Source of the DNA: a virus
DNA: 64,000 bases
Virus record (IMG/VR): IMGVR_UViG_3300009071_002060
Span: 52,712-116,711 of that record
Strand: one strand, 5' to 3'
Part shown: positions 56,891-64,000 of the stretch, in pieces
Numbering within the stretch: position 1 is the first letter of the stretch
Layout of the letters: every line of letters begins with the position of its first letter
Notes under the pieces: model-generated
What the model was told of the DNA's origin: nothing
The model's database searches: none
What the model saw: only the letters and a program-made list of their open reading frames with translations
Translations under genes and position numbers: made by a program

Positions 56891-57589
56891 ATGTACTACC
56901 GTTCAAAAAAAATGATGAAGATAAAGAAGCAACCAATGCATAACATGGACAATGTCCTTGGTTTTGTTGTACGTGTTTTTAATGATCAAGGTAATATGGT
57001 TGTTAAGGCTCCAGTATGGGGCGAGCAAGTTGCTAAGGAAGACCAGGGAAAATCCAATAAAGAAAAGGTACTGGCCTTGCTTGAATCTGGTACTAAGCCT
57101 AGCAAAGAAGAAATTGATGAAGGTCGTAAAATGGCGTCACAGTTGCAGGGCAAGATTGTTCTAAACGAATTGTCCGGTGTTCGTACTAACGATTTTATGG
57201 CCAATGTTAATACAAACTCACAAGGTGATGAGATTGAACAACGTGCTATTGGTATTGTAGTGTGGTTGCCTAAGATTGCTAAAGACCTTGATACCGCAGA
57301 AAAAGAACAAGAGACAATGCAGGTAAGCGGATCTACAAGCGAGTTTATTGGCAAGGTCAAGGACAAACTTACATTAGACATCGTTCCTATTAAAGTTCGC
57401 AAGGTAGTGTCTATAGGTAAGTTTAGTGTTACTGGTACAGTTGATGGTAACTTAGTTACTTTTTGGCATAGTGACGAACCAGAAGTTGGTAAGCAAATGA
57501 CAGTGTCGGCTCGTGTCAAAGAACACAAGCAATGTCAGTACCACTTCCAAAACAATGTTACTCAGCTTCATTACGTAAAGGTTGCATAA
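56891..57589 (+). CDS. Hypothetical protein, possible OB-fold C-terminus (232 aa)
   Basis: Preceded by the conserved promoter-leader cassette. The first third is basic and the middle charged (NKEKVLALLESGTKPSKEEIDEGRKMASQLQGKIVLNELSG). The final 60 residues (VVSIGKFSVTGTVDGNLVTFWHSDEPEVGKQMTVSARVKEHKQCQYHFQNNVTQLHYVKV) look like an OB or SH3 barrel, as seen in nucleic-acid-binding proteins. I do not recognise the family. First gene of an operon with peptidyl-tRNA hydrolase. Confidence 0.7.
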   Translation: MYYRSKKMMKIKKQPMHNMDNVLGFVVRVFNDQGNMVVKAPVWGEQVAKEDQGKSNKEKVLALLESGTKPSKEEIDEGRKMASQLQGKIVLNELSGVRTNDFMANVNTNSQGDEIEQRAIGIVVWLPKIAKDLDTAEKEQETMQVSGSTSEFIGKVKDKLTLDIVPIKVRKVVSIGKFSVTGTVDGNLVTFWHSDEPEVGKQMTVSARVKEHKQCQYHFQNNVTQLHYVKVA

Positions 57590-57774
57590 TGGAACACCCA
57601 GCAACATATGAAATTAGCCGCGATGAGTGGTTGACAATTAACAGGGCTTTGTGTGGAGCAAGGTTACAAATGAATAATATCCCGCCATATGGTGTTGACC
57701 GTAAAGCACAGGTTAACGATTCATTAGATATTATTTCAAAGATTTATCAACAAGCAAAGGAGAAGACAATATGA
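57589..57774 (+). CDS. Small hypothetical protein (61 aa)
   Basis: ATG 57589 overlaps the preceding stop (TAATG). MEHPATYEISRDEWLTINRALCGARLQMNNIPPYGVDRKAQVNDSL, helical, no signal. Overlaps the next start by 4 bases. Not recognised. Confidence 0.6.
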   Translation: MEHPATYEISRDEWLTINRALCGARLQMNNIPPYGVDRKAQVNDSLDIISKIYQQAKEKTI

Positions 57775-57929
57775 AGTTAAAAGGTGCAATGACAGTCCTT
57801 AAGAAGGACATGGAGTTCTTAGGATTAACATTTGAAGAATTGTGTATCTTTATTGAACGTAATCCGTATGCTATGAAGAATAGCACTATTGATGCATACA
57901 CAGTTTATAAAACGCAGACGCAAGGATGA
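57771..57929 (+). CDS. Small hypothetical protein (52 aa)
   Basis: MKLKGAMTVLKKDMEFLGLTFEELCIFIERNPYAMKNSTIDAYTVYK, a helical bundle-like sequence behind AAAGGAGAAG. Overlaps both neighbours by 4 bases (ATGA). Not recognised. Confidence 0.55.
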   Translation: MKLKGAMTVLKKDMEFLGLTFEELCIFIERNPYAMKNSTIDAYTVYKTQTQG

Positions 57930-58084
57930 ACTGCTATCATTGTGGGACAGAATTAATTTGGGGTGGTGACCATGATTGTGATGAACACATGGAAGACTAT
58001 CTAATTGAAACAAATCTGTCATGTCCTAAGTGTAATAGTCTTGTAATAGTTTATTACCCAAAAGAAGAAGGAGAAGATGTTTGA
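57926..58084 (+). CDS. Zinc-ribbon protein (52 aa)
   Basis: CYHCGTELIWGGDHDC near the start and LSCPKCNSL later form a C-x2-C ... C-x2-C zinc ribbon. Starts with ATGA overlap and ends inside the TTG start of the peptidyl-tRNA hydrolase gene. Short zinc ribbons of this sort are common in phages; nucleic-acid binding possible. Confidence 0.65.
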   Translation: MNCYHCGTELIWGGDHDCDEHMEDYLIETNLSCPKCNSLVIVYYPKEEGEDV

Positions 58085-58491
58085 CCCCTGTGCTTTACAT
58101 ATTAATGCGAACTGATCTGGACAGTATGAATCCAGGCAAAGCAATGGCACAAGCCAGTCATGCTAGTAATGCATTTGTTAACCACGATATGAACGTCAAC
58201 ACTATTATCGGTCACATCGCCAGCAACATGAGAGAGGACTGGAAACATCAGACTGAACAAGGGTTTGGTACTGTATTGGTATTAGGTGTAACAGAAAGTC
58301 AAATGCGAACCGCGGTCACAGTTGCAACAGTATCCAACTTTGTAAGTGGTATAGTACACGATCCAACCTATCCATTACGCGATGGTGACACCACACATTT
58401 TATTCCACTGGATACATGTGGTTATGTATTTGGTGACAAAGATGATCTATTGCTACAATCGATCTTGGGCAATTTTGAATTGCACTATTGA
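58081..58491 (+). CDS. PTH2-type peptidyl-tRNA hydrolase-like protein
   Basis: PTH2 frees tRNA from stalled peptidyl-tRNA. The 136-residue protein shows the family order: VLYILMRTDLDSMNPGKAMAQASHASNAF (the R-x-D-L-x-M-x-x-GK-x-x-AQ-x-x-H block), KHQTEQGFGTVLVLGVTE, and FVSGIVHDPTYPLRDGDTTHFIPLDTCGYVFGDKDD (the D-x-G-x-T-x-x-x-P-G... end). PTH2 is mainly archaeal and eukaryotic but occurs in phages. TTG start has AAGGAGAAG at good spacing, and it overlaps the zinc-ribbon stop. Together with IF-1 and the bL33-like protein it suggests phage control of translation. Confidence 0.75.
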   Translation: MTPVLYILMRTDLDSMNPGKAMAQASHASNAFVNHDMNVNTIIGHIASNMREDWKHQTEQGFGTVLVLGVTESQMRTAVTVATVSNFVSGIVHDPTYPLRDGDTTHFIPLDTCGYVFGDKDDLLLQSILGNFELHY

Positions 58492-58501
58492 GGAATAAGA
58501 A

Positions 58502-59095
58502 TTGAAAATTAAAAAGAAGATAATACTTACAGATGCAGATGGTGTATTGCTTAACTGGGAATATGCTTTTAACGTCTGGATGGACCAACATGGCTTTGAA
58601 GAATTGCCTGATGCAAAGTTTAATTATGATATGGGAGAACGATACGGTATTCCTAAATCGCAGGTTGCAAAGCTAGTCAGGATATTCAATGAGAGTGCCG
58701 CAATAGGCTTCTTACCAGCATTTAGAGATGCAATGTATTATGTGAAACGTTTACACGAAGAACATGGATACGAGTTTCATTGTATTACGAGTTTGAGTTT
58801 AGATGCTAATGCTTACAAGTTACGTAAAATGAATTTAGATAAATTGTTTGGCGAAGGTGCATTTACCAAACTGATCTGTTTAGATACTGGTGCTCCAAAG
58901 GACGAAGCATTATCTAAATACAAAGACAGCGAAATGTGGTGGCTTGAAGATAAGCCCGAGAATGCAGAAGCAGGTATTGCACAAGGACTAAAGCCTGTAC
59001 TGTTTGAGCATGGCCATAATATGAATTACCGCAATGACTTGATACCAATCGTAGATAGCTGGAAACAGTTTTATAAACTTGTTACCAAGAAGTAG
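58502..59095 (+). CDS. HAD-superfamily phosphatase, 5'(3')-nucleotidase-like
   Basis: 197 residues with a TTG start after GAGGAATAAG. HAD motif I is LTDADGVLLNW, motif II the Thr/Ser in HCITSLSL, and a late WWLEDKPENAEAG supplies the Asp/Glu pair of motif IV. The size and cap length fit deoxyribonucleotidase-type HADs, which remove phosphate from dNMPs. It would fit nucleotide salvage, but the substrate is not certain. A hairpin follows its stop. Confidence 0.75.
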   Translation: MKIKKKIILTDADGVLLNWEYAFNVWMDQHGFEELPDAKFNYDMGERYGIPKSQVAKLVRIFNESAAIGFLPAFRDAMYYVKRLHEEHGYEFHCITSLSLDANAYKLRKMNLDKLFGEGAFTKLICLDTGAPKDEALSKYKDSEMWWLEDKPENAEAGIAQGLKPVLFEHGHNMNYRNDLIPIVDSWKQFYKLVTKK

Positions 59096-59116
59096 TGTTC
59101 TATAACAGAACACTAC
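59092..59116. terminator. Hairpin between convergent genes
   Basis: Perfect 10-base stem GTAGTGTTCT / AGAACACTAC with a 5-base loop, overlapping the HAD stop codon. No long T run, so termination is probable rather than sure. Confidence 0.6.
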
Positions 59117-59135
59117 CTCCTCCTATGCTACATTA

Positions 59136-59897
59136 TCACAGATCTTTATAAAGTCTAAGAATCTCTGTTACGGCTGGATCACGTTGAATATCTGTACCTG
59201 TAAATTCTACTCCTGTAATATGGTCTAGTTTTCCATAATTGTCAACTAAACGTTTAAAATCTAATAGACCGTTCTCAGGATCTTTGCGATCCGCTTGTCT
59301 GGTATCTCCAGTGACAACAATCTTACTTCTTTCGCCTAAGCGGGTCAACAACATTTTCATTTGACCTGGGGTCGCGTTTTGCATTTCGTCTGCAATAATA
59401 TAGCTATTCTTAAATGTTCGACCTCGCATAAAAGCTAGTGGGGATATTTCCAATACAGAATCTTCTAGCATTTTATTGATTTGGGCTTTCGTGTAGTATT
59501 CTTGAATATAATCAAAAATTGGTCTAGTCCATGGAGCCATTTTTTCATTTAAGTCTCCTGGTAGGAACCCATGTTTCTCATCATCAACTCCCACAGCCGG
59601 GCGAGTAACTACGATTTTATTAAATTCTCCTTCTCGTAATAATTTTAGGGCTGTAATCACGGCAAGCATTGTTTTACCAGTGCCTGCTGGTCCTGTTGCA
59701 AAAACAATCTTGTTTGTTTCCGATTCTAACATATCTATATATGTTTCTTGTTTAAGACTTTTAGGAATAAGTGTGATTTTAGTCTTCTTTTGACGGTATC
59801 TGTCAAAATCAACTACATTCTGATCGAATGCTGGATGCTGATAGTTTTGTTTGGATTCGCGTTGTTTACGAGCGAGTGCTCTCTTTTTTCTAGACAA
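59136..59897 (-). CDS. phoH: PhoH-family P-loop ATPase
   Basis: 253 residues with Walker A FATGPAGTGKTMLAV, VTRPAV, Walker B IIADEMQNATPGQMKMLLTRLG and SKIVVTGDTRQADR, the full PhoH/RhaB-like P-loop pattern. PhoH genes are widespread in marine phages; their role remains debated (RNA-linked helicase or nuclease activities are known for relatives). TTG start is preceded by AGGAGG. The upstream leader contains a strong stem-loop (59925-60003). Confidence 0.9.
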   Translation of the reverse strand: MSRKKRALARKQRESKQNYQHPAFDQNVVDFDRYRQKKTKITLIPKSLKQETYIDMLESETNKIVFATGPAGTGKTMLAVITALKLLREGEFNKIVVTRPAVGVDDEKHGFLPGDLNEKMAPWTRPIFDYIQEYYTKAQINKMLEDSVLEISPLAFMRGRTFKNSYIIADEMQNATPGQMKMLLTRLGERSKIVVTGDTRQADRKDPENGLLDFKRLVDNYGKLDHITGVEFTGTDIQRDPAVTEILRLYKDL

Positions 59898-59924
59898 TTT
59901 GTTAGCCTCCTATGCTTGTTATGG

Positions 59925-60003
59925 TGTCCACAGCTAGGAATCTTACATTGGTTGCTAAACTTATACGTGGACGTTAACAACCAGTGTAAGGTCTGTGTCC
60001 ACT
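59925..60003. ncRNA. Structured RNA element in the phoH leader / intergenic region
   Basis: A 13-base inverted repeat, CTTACATTGGTTG (59943-59955 area) and CAACCAGTGTAAG (59978-59990), encloses a 22-base loop containing GTGGAC. An outer CACAG/CTGTG pair extends the stem, and GTGTCCAC occurs on both flanks, able to pair with the loop GTGGAC (pseudoknot). On the plus strand the stem has a G-U wobble; on the minus strand a C-A mismatch at the same place. Orientation therefore unsure. Confidence 0.5.
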
Positions 60004-60096
60004 ATTAATATTTAAACCTATGACATCAATCATAAAGTGTACATTTAAGATTGACCTTATCGAAGCTAATTATATGCCACATAAGATTTGTCCAAA

Positions 60097-60105
60097 GGTA
60101 AATAC
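60097..60105 (+). promoter_or_regulatory. T4-like late promoter motif
   Basis: GGTAAATAC, 25 bases before the start at 60130. Confidence 0.45.
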
Positions 60106-60129
60106 ACTAAACAACAGAAGGTGCCCAAG

Positions 60130-60690
60130 ATGTCATCAGCCGCAGTATTACACGACATTATAGATAACGTCAAAAACATATATCAAAATTCAAGTAGTAT
60201 TAGTACACTTATGGATTTTGAACGTGTACTTGATACTCTTGACTTATATAGTTTTAAAAATTGGCAATCAGGTGAAATTGTTGAAGGTCCTATCTTTGAA
60301 AAGTATTTTGTTACTGTTACATTAATGTTTCCATATAGAAAAATGCCCGACCCCGACGGAGCACAACGTTTATTAGATTATGATTGTCATGTAAGATTTC
60401 GCAGGAGTGAACTTGAATCACCAGTTCAAGTTAAAGGTCCTGAAGATTACGAAGGTGGCACAAAGTATCCTAAAATGGAACGTTATCCAATTTGGTTAGT
60501 TGAAATTGTTATGACAAAATCATTGATGTCAGAAATTTCACGTGGTAGTGTTGAAATACAAGGTGATCAAATCAATGTTGAAGAATTAGAATCTGCTTAT
60601 GAACAAGGCGCTGACGAACAAGAGGTGTCAGGTGACGTTGTAGCAGACAATGATGCAACAGGTGACGAAGTAGGGAGTGAAGTAGCATAA
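60130..60690 (+). CDS. Probable virion-associated protein (186 aa)
   Basis: ATG 60130 follows GAAGGTG. The core (FERVLDTLDLYSFKNWQSGEIVEGPIFEKYFVTVTLMFPYRKMPDPDGAQRLLDYDCHVRFRRSELESP) is alpha/beta. The tail is acidic and low-complexity (EQEVSGDVVADNDATGDEVGSEV). Similar proteins occur in T4-like marine phages, to my memory without a defined role. Late-type promoter upstream; overlaps next gene by one base. Confidence 0.65.
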   Translation: MSSAAVLHDIIDNVKNIYQNSSSISTLMDFERVLDTLDLYSFKNWQSGEIVEGPIFEKYFVTVTLMFPYRKMPDPDGAQRLLDYDCHVRFRRSELESPVQVKGPEDYEGGTKYPKMERYPIWLVEIVMTKSLMSEISRGSVEIQGDQINVEELESAYEQGADEQEVSGDVVADNDATGDEVGSEVA

Positions 60691-61244
60691 TGAATTACAA
60701 TCTACGAGAAGGTTTAGAAATAAACGATCTAAACAGAGGTTTAGTTGAAAAGACTGTACAGATTGACCGCTTCAAAAGTAAAATTGGTAGAGACGAAGAT
60801 GTCTGCGTAATGAATTTTCTAGTCAATGGAAAAGAACCTGCATTAGATTTAATGGGTTTTATTGAAAGAGGCTATGATTTTGTAATTGACTCAGATACAA
60901 GCCCAGGAGAAAACAAAGACGGTTCATATGAAGTATTTGTTGAAATGGATCGTGACGAAAAACTACACGAGAATATTTTAAAGATTATTTCCCAAGTATG
61001 TAACTTAACTGAAAACAAGGAAGAAGATTGGTCCTTTACATATCGTGGAAATTTTAAAGATGTGTCTCAACTAACTGCTGAATCTCTAGAAGAAAAAGTT
61101 CCATCAGACCCAAAGATATACAATGAAAAGTATGCTGATGAAGAAATTGCTAAACTAAAAGCAATGGCCCACTTGAAAGTGGATAGCAAGGCCCCCCAAA
61201 CAGAAGAGATGAATGCAATTAGAAGAGCCGCTGGTATAATTTAA
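60690..61244 (+). CDS. Hypothetical protein, probable partner of 60130 gene (184 aa)
   Basis: Coupled to the previous gene by TAATG. Acidic alpha/beta protein (DFVIDSDTSPGENKDGSYEVFVEMDRDEKLHENILKIISQVCNLTENKEEDWSFTYRGNF) with a helical C-terminus ending AIRRAAGII. No membrane or signal segment. May be a structural or assembly partner; family not recognised. Confidence 0.65.
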   Translation: MNYNLREGLEINDLNRGLVEKTVQIDRFKSKIGRDEDVCVMNFLVNGKEPALDLMGFIERGYDFVIDSDTSPGENKDGSYEVFVEMDRDEKLHENILKIISQVCNLTENKEEDWSFTYRGNFKDVSQLTAESLEEKVPSDPKIYNEKYADEEIAKLKAMAHLKVDSKAPQTEEMNAIRRAAGII

Positions 61245-61268
61245 TTATTATCATAAGGTGAACTAATT

Positions 61269-62096
61269 TTGGATTTTATTACTGTCGTATATGCAGATGA
61301 GATAGATATGCTCGTGACACAAGGTCGCAGTATAGATCTGTATGCTCCGGATATAGCAGAAAATATATTTGTAATTGTGAATGACGAAGAAAGTGTTAAC
61401 ATTGAAATTGATAAACTTTGGTGGGGAAGCCAACGTAGTCGAGTTCACATTCTAAATAGAAAACAGATTAGTTGTACTCCATATGGAACTGGTTGGGATA
61501 GCCAACAACTATGTAAACTGGTAACAGCAGGAATGAGTAAAGAAGATTATGTATTAATCTTTGATGCTAAAACTTGGTTTGTTAAACCATTTAATACTGC
61601 TGATATCTTTCCAGAACCAAATAAAATTAATGTTGCGATGCAAGAAATACAACCAGTATTTAAAACTGGTTGGGATTGGCTTGTAAAAGAATTTAACATA
61701 AAAGATCCAGGGTGTCAACCTGGTCCAGCTGGCGTTCCAGCAATAATGAAGCCTCAGGCTGTAAGGCAACTGTTTTCTTACATTGAAAACAAATACCATC
61801 AAAGTTTTAGAACTTGGTATAGAGAATATAGCTTAACTCCTACGTTCATCACCGAGTTCTTATTGTATGCAAGTTGGATCTATATGAGCGAGGGGTATTC
61901 GCAGTACACTGGAGAGCAACCTTGGAATCCAGTGAATATTGCTAGAGATGAGGGGAAACTGTTTAACCAGAAACTCAATGAAATGAAAAACGATAATACA
62001 TTAACTGCAAGTATACATGCAGATTGTAAATTATCAGCAAAACGTAAAAAAGAATGGAAGAGCTTTTTACAGGAAAAAGGCTTAACCCAGGAATAA
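61269..62096 (+). CDS. DUF6492-like glycosyltransferase (275 aa)
   Basis: TTG start with AAGGTG upstream. The N-terminal half fits a GT-A-like fold: DFITVVYADEIDMLVTQGRSI, ENIFVIVNDEESVNI, then GWDSQQLCKLVTAGMSKEDYVLIFDAKTWFVKPF, where DAKTWF is at the DxD-like place. This pattern matches DUF6492-type proteins. Not close to the other glycan genes at 3.5-7.5 kb. Target unknown; virion or host glycan modification is possible. Confidence 0.6.
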   Translation: MDFITVVYADEIDMLVTQGRSIDLYAPDIAENIFVIVNDEESVNIEIDKLWWGSQRSRVHILNRKQISCTPYGTGWDSQQLCKLVTAGMSKEDYVLIFDAKTWFVKPFNTADIFPEPNKINVAMQEIQPVFKTGWDWLVKEFNIKDPGCQPGPAGVPAIMKPQAVRQLFSYIENKYHQSFRTWYREYSLTPTFITEFLLYASWIYMSEGYSQYTGEQPWNPVNIARDEGKLFNQKLNEMKNDNTLTASIHADCKLSAKRKKEWKSFLQEKGLTQE

Positions 62097-62100
62097 ATAT
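62093..62100 (+). promoter_or_regulatory. T4-like late promoter motif
   Basis: ATAAATAT across the preceding stop, 34 bases before the endolysin start at 62135. Confidence 0.6.
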
Positions 62101-62134
62101 GTGCATAGCACTAATAATATGAGGAAGTATCAAA

Positions 62135-62752
62135 ATGAACTTTGAATTTACAGAAGACCAACTGGACCAAATGGTACCTAGGTGTAAGCATACAGAAGAG
62201 CTTTACGAAGCACTATTAGATGTATGTCCCCGTTATGAAATTAACACTGAAGACCGTTTAGCGGCATTTGTTGCTCAGTGTGGTCATGAAAGTGCAGATT
62301 TTAATACACTTAAAGAAAATCTAAACTATTCTGGAGATGCATTATGTCGTGTGTGGCCTAGACATTTTGACCAAGACAATAAAGAGTTTTATCATCGTAA
62401 CCCAGAACGTATTGCAAATCGTGCATACCGTGATAGAATGGGAAACGGCAGTGAAGAAAGTGGTGACGGTTGGCGTTATAGAGGACGTGGTGCTATCCAA
62501 CTAACTGGTTGTCATAACTATACCAAGTTTGCTGATTACAACGAAATGGATGTTGGAGATGCTGTTGAGTATCTTGAAACTCTTAAAGGAGCAGTTGAAA
62601 GTGCGGCTTGGTATTGGCTAGAGCATGGATTAAATGAAATGGCTGACGACAGAGATAACACTAAAATGACAAAGAGAATCAATGGTGGAACACATGGCAT
62701 TGAGGATCGAAAAGAAAGACTCATCAGGAACCTAGAGGTTCTGTTAGGATAA
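62135..62752 (+). CDS. GH19 chitinase-like endolysin
   Basis: GH19 endolysins cut peptidoglycan glycan strands. The 205-residue protein has VAQCGHESADFNTLKENLNYSG with catalytic Glu52, then GDGWRYRGRGAIQLTGCHNYTKF, the family's second acid/substrate block, and INGGTHGIEDRKERL at the end. No signal peptide, so it needs a holin. It is followed by an inner-membrane coiled-coil protein, a lipoprotein and a two-helix membrane protein, together a lysis cassette. AGGAAG site and late promoter upstream. Confidence 0.92.
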   Translation: MNFEFTEDQLDQMVPRCKHTEELYEALLDVCPRYEINTEDRLAAFVAQCGHESADFNTLKENLNYSGDALCRVWPRHFDQDNKEFYHRNPERIANRAYRDRMGNGSEESGDGWRYRGRGAIQLTGCHNYTKFADYNEMDVGDAVEYLETLKGAVESAAWYWLEHGLNEMADDRDNTKMTKRINGGTHGIEDRKERLIRNLEVLLG

Positions 62753-62756
62753 AAAA

Positions 62757-63263
62757 ATGTTTGCGAGTATTGGATTAAAAATTGCAATAGGAATTGGTAT
62801 CATTGGAATTGCTGGTGGTGCGTGGTTCTATGTACAAAACCTACAATCTAAATTAGATTTAGCGGCAGAACGCCAGGCTAGAACAATGGATGTAGTTAAT
62901 TCTCAAGTGGCGGCACTAAACCAATTACAAGAAGATATTAAAAAAGTGCAACAAGTAACCAATACACTCAACGAGAAAATAGCAGAAGCAAACGCATCTG
63001 TAAGTAAACTTGACGATAAATTTAACAAGAATAGCTCAGGTAAGGCAAGAGATATCGGCAAGGATGCAGAAGCAAAGCCCGAAGTAGTAGAGAAAATTAT
63101 AAACAGAGCAACTAAAGATGCAATTAGATGTGGTGAACTCCTTACCGGTGCACCACTTCTTCCTAAAGAAACTAACAGTCAATGTCCCGAGCTAACTGTA
63201 ACTAACTTTAAAAAAGAAGATAAAGCAGATAACAAGGAAGACATTAGGAAGTCAGTAAAATGA
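62757..63263 (+). CDS. Putative i-spanin (Rz-like) inner-membrane protein
   Basis: 168 residues with an N-terminal membrane anchor (LKIAIGIGIIGIAGGAWFYV, about 7-26) and a periplasmic coiled coil (LDLAAERQARTMDVVNSQVAALNQLQEDIKKVQQVTNTLNEKIAEANASVSKL), the layout of an i-spanin. Two Cys lie in the C-terminal part (IRCGELL, SQCPEL). The next gene, overlapping by 4 bases, codes a lipoprotein, as expected for an o-spanin pair. Assignment is by architecture and position, not motif. Confidence 0.65.
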   Translation: MFASIGLKIAIGIGIIGIAGGAWFYVQNLQSKLDLAAERQARTMDVVNSQVAALNQLQEDIKKVQQVTNTLNEKIAEANASVSKLDDKFNKNSSGKARDIGKDAEAKPEVVEKIINRATKDAIRCGELLTGAPLLPKETNSQCPELTVTNFKKEDKADNKEDIRKSVK

Positions 63264-63619
63264 AAAAAATAATTTTAATTGGAGCACTGTTATTTGTAAT
63301 GACTGGTTGTTCTAGTATCAAAGAAACACTAGCAATTAAACCTGAGATTGTAGAGAGACCACCATTGGTACTTCCAGACTTAGTACCAGCAAAAGGATAT
63401 GACTTTAACTTTATTATTATTACAAAAGATAACTTTGATAAAAAACTTAAAGAATTAAAAGAAAGCGGAGTTGATGTTGTTTATTTTGCATTGACAGATG
63501 AAGGTTATAAAGCATTAAGTTTGAGCGTTGCAGAGCTAAGACGCTACATTGCACAACAGAATGCAACAATTCGTGCTTATAAAGAGTACTATCAACCCGA
63601 CGAACCTGCTAAAAAATAA
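63260..63619 (+). CDS. Putative o-spanin lipoprotein (119 aa)
   Basis: Lipobox VMTGC gives acylated Cys17. The mature protein has a Pro-containing stretch (VERPPLVLPDLVPAKGY) and a helical end (LSVAELRRYIAQQNATIRAYKEYY). With the upstream i-spanin-like gene it would link inner and outer membranes and fuse them at lysis. It is longer than lambda Rz1 but fits separated o-spanins. Function is inferred from place and type. Confidence 0.6.
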   Translation: MKKIILIGALLFVMTGCSSIKETLAIKPEIVERPPLVLPDLVPAKGYDFNFIIITKDNFDKKLKELKESGVDVVYFALTDEGYKALSLSVAELRRYIAQQNATIRAYKEYYQPDEPAKK

Positions 63620-63626
63620 TAAATAC
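63619..63626 (+). promoter_or_regulatory. T4-like late promoter motif
   Basis: ATAAATAC, 31 bases before ATG 63657. Confidence 0.6.
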
Positions 63627-63656
63627 TAGTGTCAAATAGTTATATGAGGTTCAACA

Positions 63657-64000
63657 ATGTCAGAAGAGCAACAAGTCAAGAAGAAACTTGACTGGTGGTG
63701 GCACGCCCCCGAATACTTTAGTAGATGGAGATTATTTCCACGTGCTTTTATTAGCATGTATATCTACTTGCTTTATACTGTGGTAACATGGTTTATGGCA
63801 CTCGAAGATCCAAACATGAATCAAGCAGGTTTAGTATCAGTTGTGGTTGGTGCTGGTGCCGCATGGTTTGGATTATATGTTAACAGTGTTGGTAGCAACA
63901 AAGAATCAGAAAGTCCTTTGATGCGAGTTAATACAACGACATCAACAACTACAAGAACAGTTGAACCAGTATTTTCAGACGCAGACAGAAAAACAAAACC
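63657..64000 (+). CDS. Holin-like membrane protein (3' truncated by window edge)
   Basis: ATG 63657 follows ATGAGG. After a soluble start (SEEQQVKKKLDWWWHAPEYFSRWRLFPRAF) come two membrane helices (ISMYIYLLYTVVTWFMAL and GLVSVVVGAGAAWFGLYVNSV) and a Thr-rich hydrophilic tail that runs off the window. Two helices plus place after endolysin and spanin-like genes fit a class II holin. The upstream late motif supports late expression. Function inferred. Confidence 0.6.
   Translation, partial: MSEEQQVKKKLDWWWHAPEYFSRWRLFPRAFISMYIYLLYTVVTWFMALEDPNMNQAGLVSVVVGAGAAWFGLYVNSVGSNKESESPLMRVNTTTSTTTRTVEPVFSDADRKTK

Noticed and set aside
1-64000. tRNA genes
   Set aside because: No cloverleaf with a TTC-containing arm and conserved ends was found by reading the gaps; a dedicated scan could still find one.

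Overview
This window is a stretch of a large, AT-rich tailed-phage genome (a T4-like myovirus by gene content), most plausibly infecting a marine Gram-negative bacterium. The phage assignment rests on a T4-type clamp loader, a gp30-like ATP-dependent DNA ligase, a GroES-like cochaperonin, PhoH, MazG, UvsE, very long repetitive tail-fibre proteins, a GH19 endolysin followed by spanin-like and holin-like genes, and T4-type late promoters (TAAATA-core octamers). The host guess (marine, possibly an alphaproteobacterium) is inference from the transporter and stress genes carried. No tRNA gene, rRNA, IS element or CRISPR array was seen. Genes are packed tightly, often with ATGA or TAATG overlaps; Ser AGT and A/T-ending codons dominate.

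Layout. 1-2441: exonuclease end, GMP reductase, a bL33-like ribosomal protein and small genes. 2427-4763 (minus): lipase-like hydrolase, secreted protein, glycosyltransferase-like protein. 4788-12320: nucleotide-sugar dehydrogenase, two 2-oxoglutarate oxygenases, an amidinotransferase, a virion protein, UV-damage endonuclease and RpiB. 12270-15551: small accessory genes behind strong sigma70-type promoters, then lipoprotein and secreted genes. 15629-22432: radical SAM protein, ClpP, a malonyl-CoA decarboxylase-like protein, SNase nuclease, a 1020-residue multidomain protein and a class 3 lipase. 22429-25574: a second promoter-rich accessory block with an alarmone hydrolase and an entericidin-like lipoprotein. 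25652-28936: a TctA permease with a secreted binding protein, then a signal-less TRAP-type binding protein on the other strand. 29840-32778: DNA ligase and small genes. 32786-34492 (minus): a three-member paralogous family. 34983-36117: translation factor IF-1, Fe/Mn superoxide dismutase and an A-type Fe-S carrier in one run. 36186-47468: four virion genes, including proteins of 1378 and 1781 residues. 47560-52536: MazG, a C-family DNA polymerase-like fragment, GroES-like protein and clamp loader. 52533-56100 (minus): aspartate carbamoyltransferase and a 2OG oxygenase. 56152-59095: metallopeptidase, zinc-ribbon protein, PTH2 peptidyl-tRNA hydrolase and HAD phosphatase. 59136-64000: PhoH with a structured leader, two virion-like genes, a glycosyltransferase-like protein and the lysis cassette.

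How it may fit together (inference). Several genes act on host translation and the stringent response: IF-1, a bL33-like protein, peptidyl-tRNA hydrolase, a tRNA-nucleotidyltransferase-like domain, a small (p)ppGpp hydrolase and MazG. A second set changes metabolism and uptake: PyrB, GuaC, RpiB, a malonyl-CoA decarboxylase-like enzyme, an amidinotransferase, SOD, the Fe-S carrier and the TctA-type transporter. Two promoter classes are visible. One is a sigma70-type cassette whose spacer is itself conserved (TTGACN-TTTTGGGAAA-CG-TATACT), found at six accessory loci. The other is T4-like late promoters ahead of virion and lysis genes.
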